Part shown: positions 1-6,564 of the stretch, in pieces
Numbering within the stretch: the stretch's first letter is position 1
How the letters are laid out: every line of letters begins with the position of its first letter
Virus record (IMG/VR): IMGVR_UViG_3300009011_000066
Location: 1-20,016 of that record
Origin: a virus
Strand: one strand, 5' to 3'
Length of the DNA: 20,016 bases
Notes under the pieces: generated by a model
Told to the model about the DNA's origin: nothing
The model's input: only the letters and a program-made list of their open reading frames with translations
The model's database searches: none
Program-made: the position numbers and the translations under genes

Positions 1-1
1 A

Positions 2-241
2 GAGAAGATCGAGAACGCATCTAAGCTGGCCGATATCGTGCAGAAAACCACTGGCTTCTATGGCGGTGAGCCGCCTGTTACAGCCAATGAGCTGCGCGAA
101 GTTGTTGGGCTTGACCCGCTGCCAGAGCCAAAAGAACCGCCTAACCCGAATGACAAGGTGACAACCAATGATCCACTGGCCGATGACACCGGAACAGACG
201 GCAAAGGTGGGGCTGCCGATAGTTCCGCGCAGCAAGGTTGA
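2..241 (+). CDS. Phage portal protein, C-terminal end (partial)
   Basis: This is the last 79 codons of a gene that begins before the window; the frame is open from base 2 to TGA at 239-241. The visible part has a short helix, then VTANELREVVGLDPLPEP, the type of motif found at the C-terminus of DUF1073-like portal proteins, and ends in an acidic, Gly/Ser-rich, disordered-looking tail. The portal is the dodecameric ring at the capsid vertex through which DNA enters and leaves. The next gene, a MuF-type head protein, overlaps it by 74 bases, and portal then MuF is a usual order in tailed phages. The call rests on position and this short motif, because the portal core lies outside the window. 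Confidence 0.6.
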   Translation, partial: EKIENASKLADIVQKTTGFYGGEPPVTANELREVVGLDPLPEPKEPPNPNDKVTTNDPLADDTGTDGKGGAADSSAQQG

Positions 242-1178
242 CCCAACGCGTTCGGCGAAGCAGGTCAGCGCGATGTTCCGGGATATCGAGGACCGGTATC
301 TTGGCATCAAGCGAGCGCTGAAAGCTCTTTTCGACCAGCGCCTGACCGGGCGAGAGCGAGAGGTTAACAGCCATAACTGGCACTTCCTTTGCCACGATCA
401 CGGCGCGGAGATGCGGCTCTACCAGGTAAACGCAGGCAAGTTCATCTACGACATGTCGGCGCAGGAACTGGCTGACCTGCTGGAAGCGGTGCAGGGCATT
501 CTCGACGATTACCTGCTGGATGGTGGCGAGCAGAACCTGTGGGCGATGGATTACGTCGTCGCAGAAGCGCAGCGCGGCACGCTGGAGGCATTCAATAACC
601 TCTCGCAGCAGTCGCAGGTGTACGCCAGCCAGACGACGCTCCAACAGCTTTTAAGCAGCCCCGGCCACCTTAATCAGGTGGCAGCGGCCAGGCTGACAAC
701 GTTCAGTGACTGGAAGGTCATCAGCGACACAACCCGGGGCGATCTGACCAACATCATCACCGATGCGGTAGCGCGCGGCGTGAATCCTCGCGAGACTGCC
801 AGCGTCATCAGTAAGCGCCTCGATGTGTCGATGTCGAAGGCGAAGACCATCGCTCAGACTGAGCAGGTCGGCGCGCTGCGGCAGGCACAATGGAATGAAA
901 CGGACTGGGCCGCTGACAGACTGGGGCTAAATACCGGCCTGCTGTGGCTTTCAGCGCTCAAGCCAACGACGCGCACCTGGCACGCCAGCCGTCACGGAAA
1001 GGTCTACACCACCGAAGAGGTGCGGGACTTCTACGCTGAGAACGGCAACAGGTACAACTGCTATTGCAGCCAGATTCCGGTGCTCCTTAACGATGACGGT
1101 AGCATATTCAACGAAGGGCTGGCGGATAAGTTGGCGAAAGAGCGCAAACAGTGGAAAACAGATACTGGGCAAGCATAA
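168..1178 (+). CDS. MuF-like head morphogenesis (minor head) protein
   Basis: This 336-residue protein resembles the Mu gpF / SPP1 gp7 minor head family, whose members bind the portal and are packaged in small numbers during procapsid assembly. The N-terminal 170 residues are mostly helical. The MuF-type domain lies in roughly residues 185-305: SDTTRGDLTNIITDAVARG, then SMSKAKTIAQTEQVGALRQA, then a Trp- and Arg-rich stretch with RTWHASRHGKVYT. It ends in NRYNCYC (Cys298 and Cys300), which matches the H-P-N-C-R-C type ending of the family. The start at 168 has AAGGTG (154-159) at good spacing and lies inside the portal gene, so the two are probably translationally coupled. The stop TAA directly abuts the stop of the reversed gene that follows. 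Confidence 0.85.
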   Translation: MIHWPMTPEQTAKVGLPIVPRSKVDPTRSAKQVSAMFRDIEDRYLGIKRALKALFDQRLTGREREVNSHNWHFLCHDHGAEMRLYQVNAGKFIYDMSAQELADLLEAVQGILDDYLLDGGEQNLWAMDYVVAEAQRGTLEAFNNLSQQSQVYASQTTLQQLLSSPGHLNQVAAARLTTFSDWKVISDTTRGDLTNIITDAVARGVNPRETASVISKRLDVSMSKAKTIAQTEQVGALRQAQWNETDWAADRLGLNTGLLWLSALKPTTRTWHASRHGKVYTTEEVRDFYAENGNRYNCYCSQIPVLLNDDGSIFNEGLADKLAKERKQWKTDTGQA

Positions 1179-1523
1179 TTAATTTTTGCATGGGAATGCG
1201 CTCACCAAGGCTTTATATGCAAGTTCAGATGCGGGCTTTGTCCGCAATTCAGGGTGGTTATCAAGATATAAGCCAACGATGTCTTCTACTTGGCCGACTG
1301 TTACGCCTGGCTCTGGGCAAATAGTTACATTTTGAAAGGCGTTATAGGTTGCAATGACAAACCCCCTGTACACACCAGCATCGAGGTAATCCACCGTTTC
1401 AGCGTTATTGTTTAAGGCTTTTTTCCTGGCATTGTTCCACTCTGATAGCTGATTTCCATTATAGAAAACAGCGTAAGACGGTAGAGAAACTGCGAGTAAT
1501 AGCGAAGCGATAATTTTTTTCAT
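1179..1523 (-). CDS. Secreted Rap1a/Tai-like immunity protein (moron)
   Basis: This 114-residue protein is the only clear reverse-strand gene. Residues 1-18 form a Sec signal peptide (lysines, hydrophobic core, PSYA before the cut), so the mature protein should be periplasmic. The mature part reads NGNQLSEWNN, then DAGVYRGFVIATYNAFQ, then TICPEPGVTVGQVEDIVGLY, LDNHPELR and a closing LVSAFPCKN. This is the outline of the Rap1a/Tai family, small periplasmic proteins first known as immunity partners of type VI secretion amidase effectors. Cys69 and Cys112 match the conserved second cysteine pair. The usual first pair, near the NGN motif and before the GF/GY motif, is absent. The gene is richer in A+T than its neighbours and sits in a head operon, which fits a moron expressed in the lysogen. 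Its partner, if any, is not visible. Confidence 0.7.
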   Translation of the reverse strand: MKKIIASLLLAVSLPSYAVFYNGNQLSEWNNARKKALNNNAETVDYLDAGVYRGFVIATYNAFQNVTICPEPGVTVGQVEDIVGLYLDNHPELRTKPASELAYKALVSAFPCKN

Positions 1524-1536
1524 TTTGTTTATGCCT

Positions 1537-1554
1537 GTTAGGAATAGTCCTAAC
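1537..1554. repeat. Perfect 7-bp palindrome with 4-nt centre upstream of the moron
   Basis: GTTAGGA (1537-1543) is followed by ATAG and then TCCTAAC (1548-1554). It lies between the reversed moron start (1523) and the GTG start of the next head gene (1576). It could be an operator half-site pair, or a hairpin in the leader RNA of the moron ending 13 bases before its ATG. There is no T-run, so it is not an ordinary terminator. Confidence 0.6.
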
Positions 1555-1575
1555 TAATAACATATAGGATTCAAC

Positions 1576-2940
1576 GTGAAATTATCCAGCATCCACGTTA
1601 AATCCCTCGCCATCAACGCCTCCAACATCTCAACGACAACCATCAACGGCCAGGAACACTACGTCATTCGTGGTGTTGTTCCGATCGTGGATGACATCGT
1701 CATGAATGGCGGGCTATACCCGGCTGAGGAGATTAACAAAAGCTTCAAAACCATGGAGCGTAAATTGATGCCGATCGGGCATCCCATGGTTAATGGAAAG
1801 TATGTTCCTTCGACCGATCCAGAGGCGCTGAACACATACTACGCCGGAGCCTGGGCTCAGAACGTCAGCAAGAGCAATGACAAAGTCGTTATGGACGTGT
1901 ACGTCAACAAGTCCGTGGCAGAGTCAAAGCCTGACGGGAAGCGTCTCATTCAGCGCCTTGACGACATGATGTCTGGGGCGAATATCGACCCAATCCACGT
2001 CTCTACTGGTCTACTGCTCAACAAAGAACAGCGCGCCGGGGAGTCGAAAGGAAAGAAACACTCCTGGGTTGCTCACAATCTTGATTTTGAGCACACAGCG
2101 ATCCTGCTTGATGAGCCTGGAGCCGGGACGCCTGAAGAAGGTGTCGGAATGTTCGTCAACGCTGACGGGCAAGAGGCGGATGTTGAAACGACGAGCCTCA
2201 TCGATGCAGCCAACAGCATGAAAGATGGCCTGTGGAATAAGGTGAAGTTTTACCTTTCAAACGCATCGAATTACACATTCGACGACATTAACCGGGCTAT
2301 TACCTGCAGATTACGAGAGGGACAGGGTGAAGACTCCTATCTCTGGCCGGAAGCAATCTGGCCTGACAGCTTCGTCTATCGCGACGGAGAGCAATATTTC
2401 AAACAAAAGTACCTGATTGACGATGATGGCAAGGCTGTCTTTGTCGGCGATCGTGTAGAAGTCGTGCGCAAACCAACTGAGTACGAAGTCAAAACCAACG
2501 GAGAAACAAACCCGATGAAAGAGAAGATGATCGCCGCGCTCAATGCCGCAGGCGTTAAAACCGAGGGGCTGACCGACGATCAGGTCTGGGATGCCTACAA
2601 CCAGCAGATGCAGAAGAAAGATGGTGGCGGCGACCCGGGCCAGGCTCAGATCAACTCTGATGTGATTACTGCTGCTGTTAATGCTGCGCTCACCCCGCTG
2701 AACGAAAAGCTGAGCAAGCTGGAAACTCAGCTGCAGGCGAACGCTGAAAGCGAGCTGAAAACCAAACGTGACGCTGTTAAAGCGAAATTCTCGTTCATGA
2801 CCGAAGCAGCGGTTAACTCCCTGTCCGGTGACGCGCTGAACGACTTGTACTCACAGTGCCAGACCAGCACCGGTCTGAACCCTGCATTCCAGGGGAATTG
2901 CGCTCAGAGTGAAATCCTTAACATGGAGGCACCTGAATAA
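1576..2940 (+). CDS. DUF2213-like prohead protease fused to a scaffold domain
   Basis: This 454-residue protein starts at GTG, with TAGGAT as ribosome site a few bases upstream. Residues 1-205 resemble DUF2213 proteins, which are related to HK97-type prohead proteases. They contain LMPIGHP (His69), IHVSTGLL (Ser143) and HNLDFEHTAILLDEPGAG. His69 and Ser143 are the natural candidates for the catalytic pair. Residues 205-305 form a Trp- and Tyr-rich middle segment I do not recognise. From residue 314 the sequence becomes helical and charged, with ALTPLNEKLSKLETQLQ suited to a coiled coil, as expected of a capsid scaffold. It sits directly before a decoration-like gene and the capsid gene. A likely internal start at 2515 would give the scaffold alone. 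Confidence 0.75.
   Translation: MKLSSIHVKSLAINASNISTTTINGQEHYVIRGVVPIVDDIVMNGGLYPAEEINKSFKTMERKLMPIGHPMVNGKYVPSTDPEALNTYYAGAWAQNVSKSNDKVVMDVYVNKSVAESKPDGKRLIQRLDDMMSGANIDPIHVSTGLLLNKEQRAGESKGKKHSWVAHNLDFEHTAILLDEPGAGTPEEGVGMFVNADGQEADVETTSLIDAANSMKDGLWNKVKFYLSNASNYTFDDINRAITCRLREGQGEDSYLWPEAIWPDSFVYRDGEQYFKQKYLIDDDGKAVFVGDRVEVVRKPTEYEVKTNGETNPMKEKMIAALNAAGVKTEGLTDDQVWDAYNQQMQKKDGGGDPGQAQINSDVITAAVNAALTPLNEKLSKLETQLQANAESELKTKRDAVKAKFSFMTEAAVNSLSGDALNDLYSQCQTSTGLNPAFQGNCAQSEILNMEAPE
2515..2940 (+). CDS. Possible internally started scaffold product
   Basis: An in-frame ATG at 2515 (residue 314 of the protease gene) begins MKEKMIAALNAAGVKTEGLT. It is preceded by CGGAG at 2499-2503, 11 bases before the ATG, which is usable but slightly long. 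The start coincides with the change from the folded N-terminal region to the coiled-coil region. A nested scaffold gene within a protease gene is known from lambda (C and Nu3). The product would be 141 residues. This is inferred from the position of the ATG and the domain boundary only. Confidence 0.35.
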   Translation: MKEKMIAALNAAGVKTEGLTDDQVWDAYNQQMQKKDGGGDPGQAQINSDVITAAVNAALTPLNEKLSKLETQLQANAESELKTKRDAVKAKFSFMTEAAVNSLSGDALNDLYSQCQTSTGLNPAFQGNCAQSEILNMEAPE

Positions 2941-3401
2941 TGGCTCTCGCACCTCGTTTCCATACGGTAATCGCGGGCCCGGCCCGTAAGAATGACCCAC
3001 AGGTCATTGAAGCAATCATGGCGGCGGCCGTGAAACCCGGCTCACTGGTGATGCTCGACAGCACCGGGAAACTGGCGGTTCACAATGTCGCTGGTGGTGC
3101 AGGCGTTGCTCTGGCTCTTCAGCACAACTATATCGGCGGCGGTGACATTCGCGACTCGGTTCCTGCAGGTGATACCGGCGCGGCCATCATGTGCGAAGAC
3201 GTTGTGGATTACCACATGCTAGTCAAAGCAGGCGAAGTGTTGCTGGAAAACGAAGGCCTGGTTTCTGCCGGTGACGGCACGCTTGCCAAGGCAACAACGC
3301 CAGCTACCGACCAGGTCCTCTTCTATTCACGCGAAAAAATCACCGTTGGCGCTGAAGCTCAGCTCGTGAAAGTTCGCAAATCAGGGAAAGCAACCGCATG
3401 A
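2940..3401 (+). CDS. Putative capsid decoration/cement protein
   Basis: This 153-residue protein is short in helices and rich in Gly, Ala and Val. It reads as a beta-rich fold: KPGSLVMLDSTGKLAV, then GGAGVALALQHNYIGGG, then VPAGDTGAAIMCEDVVDYHML, then GLVSAGDGTLAKA. The alternation of 'pG-d-v-v', 'aG..gvAl' and 'vpaGd.g' phrases resembles small cement proteins that sit on the outside of HK97-fold capsids. Genes for these commonly lie between the scaffold and the major capsid gene, as here. The ATG overlaps the preceding stop (TAATG), with GGAGG a short distance upstream, and the gene ends in an ATGA overlap with the capsid gene. I cannot assign a named family, and the role is inferred from position and sequence style. 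Confidence 0.5.
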   Translation: MALAPRFHTVIAGPARKNDPQVIEAIMAAAVKPGSLVMLDSTGKLAVHNVAGGAGVALALQHNYIGGGDIRDSVPAGDTGAAIMCEDVVDYHMLVKAGEVLLENEGLVSAGDGTLAKATTPATDQVLFYSREKITVGAEAQLVKVRKSGKATA

Positions 3402-4453
3402 GCATGATCGTATTCAACAAAAAGCTGATCACCGAGCACAATCAGGTGAAGCAGGCATGGAATCAGCTGCTGATGCAGCGTGAATCCTTCAACATCAACC
3501 AGGGCACCATTTCTGCCCAGTACGGCGGCGCGCTGGAAGTGAACCAAGCCGCGCTGATCTCCAAAGACTACTGGCGTGAAGTGGATAACATCACTACCCG
3601 AGTCTTCCGTAATGACGAAGGCAACGGCCTGCTGGATGATCTGCTCGGCCTCGGTACGCCAATCTCTATTGGCAAGACAGCGGCGCTGTACCGCGTTTCC
3701 AGTGATGCTGGCAAGGTTCATCGCACGCTGACCGGCCACGTCCCGGAAGAACTGGATAAAGTCATCTACGACGAAGCTGGTGACCCAATCCCGATCTTCA
3801 ACACTGGCTACAGCCGTGAATGGCGTGAGTGGAACGGCATGCAGTCGGAAAACCTCGACGCGATGGCTGACGATCAGGAAGCGCACGTTGCGGCTATCCG
3901 TGAAGACATGGCTGACTACATGCTGTCAGGCGATGCGAAGGTGAAGGTGAAAGGGTATGTCGGCGCAGGTATCACCAACCACGCCAACACCAACCAGGTG
4001 GATCTGAGTGCCTCCGGTCTGAATATTGACCTGACCACCTCGACTCCTGATGAATCAGTGGCATTCTTCACCGGCCCGTTCGCCAAACTTCTGGATGATA
4101 ACTACGTGCAGGAGAAGGTTAAGCTGTGGGCGTCACCGGACATCATGCGCAACCTGAACCGTCCGTATTCCGATGCTGCCGGATTCAAAGAAGGCACTGT
4201 GCTGGAATACATCCTGCGCTATGGCCGCATCGAGTCGTTCAACCAGACCTTTAAGCTGACAGGTAACCACTTCATTGCGTACGTTCGCAACTCGCAGTAC
4301 ATCAAAACGCGCATCGCCGCGCCGGTGGGCACCTTCATGATCCCGCGTCAGAATCCTTTCGACAACTACAACTCCCTGGTCTGGAGTGCTGTCGGTCTGC
4401 AGATTAAGCGCGATTTCAACGGTCGTTCAAAAGTGTTCAACGCACAGGGTTAA
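3398..4453 (+). CDS. Major capsid protein (HK97-fold, DUF6260-like)
   Basis: This 351-residue protein is the probable shell subunit. The order protease/scaffold, decoration, capsid and then connectors places it. It has a charged helical N-terminus, a mid-section NTGYSREWREWNGMQSENLD, a long helix with DDQEAHVAAIREDMADYML, a glycine-rich turn GYVGAGI, and a C-terminus with IAAPVGTFMIPRQNPFDNYN, the pattern I associate with the DUF6260 capsid group. No long N-terminal delta domain is present, which agrees with a scaffold supplied by the upstream gene. Two starts are close (3398 and 3404). The first gives an ATGA overlap with the preceding gene and is preferred. The stop codon is part of the left arm of a terminator hairpin. 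Confidence 0.8.
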   Translation: MSMIVFNKKLITEHNQVKQAWNQLLMQRESFNINQGTISAQYGGALEVNQAALISKDYWREVDNITTRVFRNDEGNGLLDDLLGLGTPISIGKTAALYRVSSDAGKVHRTLTGHVPEELDKVIYDEAGDPIPIFNTGYSREWREWNGMQSENLDAMADDQEAHVAAIREDMADYMLSGDAKVKVKGYVGAGITNHANTNQVDLSASGLNIDLTTSTPDESVAFFTGPFAKLLDDNYVQEKVKLWASPDIMRNLNRPYSDAAGFKEGTVLEYILRYGRIESFNQTFKLTGNHFIAYVRNSQYIKTRIAAPVGTFMIPRQNPFDNYNSLVWSAVGLQIKRDFNGRSKVFNAQG

Positions 4454-4473
4454 GGGGCTTCGGCCCCTTTTCT
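4452..4473 (+). terminator. Hairpin terminator after the capsid gene
   Basis: AAGGGGC (4452-4458), a stable TTCG tetraloop and GCCCCTT (4463-4469) form a seven-pair stem followed by a T-rich run with one C. The left arm begins inside the capsid stop codon. It would let some polymerases stop after the capsid gene, so the capsid message could exceed that of the connector genes. Confidence 0.8.
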
Positions 4474-4485
4474 TCGGGAGAGAGC

Positions 4486-4773
4486 ATGAAAAAGTTAAAA
4501 GTCGAGAAGGCTGGTTGCTGGGGAACGATTAACGGCGTATTCCAGCAACTGCCGGTTGGTCATGAGTTTGTTGCGGTTGATGTGCCGCCAGCTTTCGCTG
4601 GGCGCGTTTCAGTGGTTGGCGAAGTCGACGAGCAGGAGCTTGAAGTCTCCACGCCAGGCGCCGACGATAAATCTGCAGAGCAGGCAGAGCAGGCAGAGCA
4701 GGCAGAGCAGGCAGAGCAGGCAGAGCAGGCAGAGCAGGCAGACACCTCCGCTAAATCGAAAAAGGCGAAATAA
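4486..4773 (+). CDS. Small capsid-adjacent protein with AEQ repeat linker
   Basis: This 95-residue protein starts at ATG 4486 with a GGGAGAGAG ribosome site. Residues 1-45 (MKKLKVEKAGCWGTINGVF, then LPVGHEFVAVDVPPAFAGRV) look like a small beta-strand domain of a kind seen just after the capsid gene in related phages. I do not know its function. Residues 64-84 are seven perfect AEQ units encoded by identical 9-base repeats, followed by a lysine-rich tail SAKSKKAK. The repeat should form a helical or disordered acidic spacer. The copy number may vary between relatives through slippage, and every change would keep the frame. It lies between a terminator and the connector genes. Confidence 0.7.
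   Translation: MKKLKVEKAGCWGTINGVFQQLPVGHEFVAVDVPPAFAGRVSVVGEVDEQELEVSTPGADDKSAEQAEQAEQAEQAEQAEQAEQADTSAKSKKAK
4675..4737 (+). repeat. Seven perfect tandem copies of a 9-bp unit
   Basis: GCAGAGCAG is repeated seven times without a mismatch, and an eighth copy breaks off after GCAGA. It encodes (AEQ)7. All three forward frames stay open through it (AEQ, QSR, RAG), which explains the spurious overlapping reading frames here. Confidence 0.95.
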
Positions 4774-4775
4774 CC

Positions 4776-5156
4776 ATGGCTGACCCAATCACAGCGGCAG
4801 ACGTGCAGGCGTTCCTCGGTGAATTGGGTTACTCCATCCCGGGCGCGCTCCTGGATCCGATCCTCTGCGTGGTGAACAAGATTATCCCGTGTCTTGATGG
4901 CGCGGGTTATGACGAGTGCACCGCGAAGCTGATCCTAATGTATGCCGGCGCGCTTATGGCTACGTCGTCCGGCGCGCGCCGCATCAAATCGCAGGGTGCG
5001 CCGTCCGGCGCGTCCCGCTCGTTTGAATATGCTGACGACAGCATTACCTGGCTGCGCGACTCGCTGGCCAGGCTCGATACCAGCGGTTGCACCGGTGATT
5101 TGCCAATCAGCGCTGGTAACAGCGTAGGACTGTTCATGGTGGTCGGGGGCTGCTGA
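4776..5156 (+). CDS. Putative head-tail connector (adaptor) protein
   Basis: This 126-residue, mostly helical protein begins MADPITAADVQAFLGELGY and continues with NKIIPCLDGAGYDECTAKL, a hydrophobic helix ILMYAGALMATSSGARRIKS, and DDSITWLRDSLARLDTSG. Small helical proteins placed right after the capsid gene usually form the adaptor ring below the portal (HK97 gp6 / SPP1 gp15 type), and the layout DSITWLRDSLARLD resembles the last helix of that group. The start at 4776 is two bases after the previous stop, with AAGGCG upstream. It ends in an ATGA overlap with a 57-codon gene. The role is inferred from position and helical content. Confidence 0.6.
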   Translation: MADPITAADVQAFLGELGYSIPGALLDPILCVVNKIIPCLDGAGYDECTAKLILMYAGALMATSSGARRIKSQGAPSGASRSFEYADDSITWLRDSLARLDTSGCTGDLPISAGNSVGLFMVVGGC

Positions 5157-5329
5157 TGACGTACAAATCAGTTAAGCACGGACTCCCGCGCTCGTTCACT
5201 CGCGTCTGGGTGATGACCGACACCGGGCGGGAGACTACCGGCTACGTGAAATCGGACGGCGAGTGGTTCATCAACTGCCCGCGCATCCGGGCGACCGGCG
5301 CAAAGGTGCTGCGCTGGAAGGAGGGCTGA
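5156..5329 (+). CDS. Small 57-residue connector-region protein
   Basis: This short gene reads MTYKSVKHGLPRSFTRVWVM, then TDTGRETTGYVKSDGEWFIN, then CPRIRATGAKVLRWKEG. Its start overlaps the preceding stop (ATGA at 5156) and its stop overlaps the next start (TGATG at 5327-5331). Both overlaps strongly support translation. The two segments VWVMTDTG and GYVKSDGEWFIN look like a small beta hairpin with aromatic residues, and the protein is basic. I do not recognise a family. It may be a minor connector component or a small regulatory protein. Confidence 0.65.
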   Translation: MTYKSVKHGLPRSFTRVWVMTDTGRETTGYVKSDGEWFINCPRIRATGAKVLRWKEG

Positions 5330-5679
5330 TGTCATCGGTAGCGAACTGGAGCTATACCGCAACAGCGACCATCTGGCGCAAGCTGGAAGGCAATGACGAA
5401 TACGGCGATCCGCTGGGTTATGCGGAACCTGAGCAAATCCTCTGTGATTACGAGGGCGGGCTCAGCAAGAAGTTAGCCAGCCTGGGCGCCGAAATCGTCG
5501 TGAAGAATACCGTCTGGACAGAGTTCGCGCTGGCGGCCGCGGGTGATTACCTGCTGATTGGCGTTTCGACCGAAGCGGACCCGGTTGTCGCCGGTGCCGA
5601 CGAGGTGCGGCAAGTTATCCGCTACGCCGACACGTTCGAGCGCCTGGCGGATGATTACGCCATCCTGACAGGAGTGTAG
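5329..5679 (+). CDS. Putative head closure / head-tail joining protein
   Basis: This 116-residue protein starts at ATG 5329, which overlaps the preceding stop and follows a GGAGGG ribosome site. An in-frame start at 5263 lies inside the previous gene and is less likely. The sequence begins MSSVANWSYTATATIWRKLE and continues with NDEYGDPLGYAEPEQILCDY and VWTEFALAAAGDYLLIG, which suggests a compact beta-barrel. Proteins of this length between the adaptor and a gp10-like gene commonly act as the stopper or joining protein that seals the filled head. The fold could not be tested here, so this remains a positional assignment. Confidence 0.5.
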   Translation: MSSVANWSYTATATIWRKLEGNDEYGDPLGYAEPEQILCDYEGGLSKKLASLGAEIVVKNTVWTEFALAAAGDYLLIGVSTEADPVVAGADEVRQVIRYADTFERLADDYAILTGV

Positions 5680-5681
5680 CC

Positions 5682-6122
5682 ATGGGCATCAAAGTGAAGG
5701 GCATCAGCCAGGCGAAAAAGCACCTGAACGATGTCATCAACGACGTGAAGGGGCGAAAGGTAATCCGCGCGCTGCAGTCAGCGATGATTATCATCGGTGC
5801 GCGGGCAGCCTACTACACCCCGATCGATACCTCCACGCTGATTAACAGCCAGTTTCGGGAAATTGACGCTGGCGGCGTGCTCATCACCGGGCGAGTCGGT
5901 TACTCAGCGAACTATGCCGCGTATGTTCATGAGGCGTCAGGCAAGCTGAAAGGCCAGCCGCGCGCGCACTTTGGTACGACCCGTTCCGGGCATCAGTTCG
6001 GCGGCGGTACCGGAACGGGCAACTATTGGGATCCGCATGGCGAGCCTCAATTCCTGACCAAAGGCGCGAATGAAGAGCGCGATAACGTTGACGCGGTGAT
6101 GCGCAAGGAGCTTTCGTTATGA
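5682..6122 (+). CDS. HK97 gp10-like minor tail / tail completion protein
   Basis: This 146-residue protein has the outline of the HK97 gp10 family, whose members act at the head-tail joint or in tail completion. It has a basic helical N-terminus with KAKKHLNDV-like spacing, RAAYYTPIDTSTLINSQFRE (thiol-free helix then the 'tPvdTG.L..S' motif), then GRVGYSANYAAYVHEASGK. The YAAYVHE segment is the most typical mark of the family. It continues with a Gly-rich loop and a helical end. ATG 5682 lies two bases after the previous stop with AGGAG upstream, and the end overlaps the next gene by ATGA. Confidence 0.7.
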   Translation: MGIKVKGISQAKKHLNDVINDVKGRKVIRALQSAMIIIGARAAYYTPIDTSTLINSQFREIDAGGVLITGRVGYSANYAAYVHEASGKLKGQPRAHFGTTRSGHQFGGGTGTGNYWDPHGEPQFLTKGANEERDNVDAVMRKELSL

Positions 6123-6502
6123 CACCCATGATGCACGAGCGGGTGCGCAACATGTTCGGCGATGCCGGGCTCACTGCCGGTTTCACGGTGCAGCAGTTGA
6201 TGTACGACGACCCGGGCGACCTGTCGAAGGCGATCATGGTGTTCAGGCCAAATGGCGGCTCGAATATCCGTACTGACCTGGGCTCTGAGTATCACGTCCT
6301 GGTCGACGTCGTCGGCGCGAAGGACAAGCGCAAAGACGCACTCAATGCCGTGCAGCGCATCGTTGATTACGTTCAGGCAAACCCCATGGCTGACGAGTGC
6401 GTCGGCTACATCCAGAACATGGGCGCAATCCCCGCGCCGGTACTCACAGAAGAAGGGCGAATAGTCTTCCGACTCCAGTTCGCCTGCACTTACGGCGAAT
6501 AG
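6119..6502 (+). CDS. Putative tail terminator protein
   Basis: This 127-residue protein starts in an ATGA overlap and is the last gene before a strong terminator. It has an N-terminal helix (MTPMMHERVRNMFGDAGL), a strand pair (KAIMVFRPNGG and EYHVLVDVVGAKDKRKDA), a helix (LNAVQRIVDYVQAN) and a final strand pair (EEGRIVFRLQFACTYGE). This alpha/beta order fits the tail terminator fold (lambda gpU and relatives), in which a hexamer stops tube growth. The place between the gp10-like gene and the tube gene agrees. I see no sequence motif that would settle it. Confidence 0.55.
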   Translation: MTPMMHERVRNMFGDAGLTAGFTVQQLMYDDPGDLSKAIMVFRPNGGSNIRTDLGSEYHVLVDVVGAKDKRKDALNAVQRIVDYVQANPMADECVGYIQNMGAIPAPVLTEEGRIVFRLQFACTYGE

Positions 6503-6517
6503 CCATCCCAACCAAAT

Positions 6518-6543
6518 AACCCGCTCCGGCGGGTTTTCTTTTA
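6518..6543 (+). terminator. Hairpin terminator before the tail tube gene
   Basis: AACCCGC (6518-6524), loop TCCG and GCGGGTT (6529-6535) form a seven-pair stem followed by TTTTCTTTTA. It separates the connector operon from the highly expressed tube gene. Confidence 0.85.
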
Positions 6544-6564
6544 TACGTCAAAGAGGAGTTTCAC

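Noticed and set aside
4556-4783. Overlapping frames through the AEQ repeat, one on each strand
   Set aside because: The repeat unit has no stop in any frame, so open frames there arise without selection. They lack ribosome sites and operon-like junctions.
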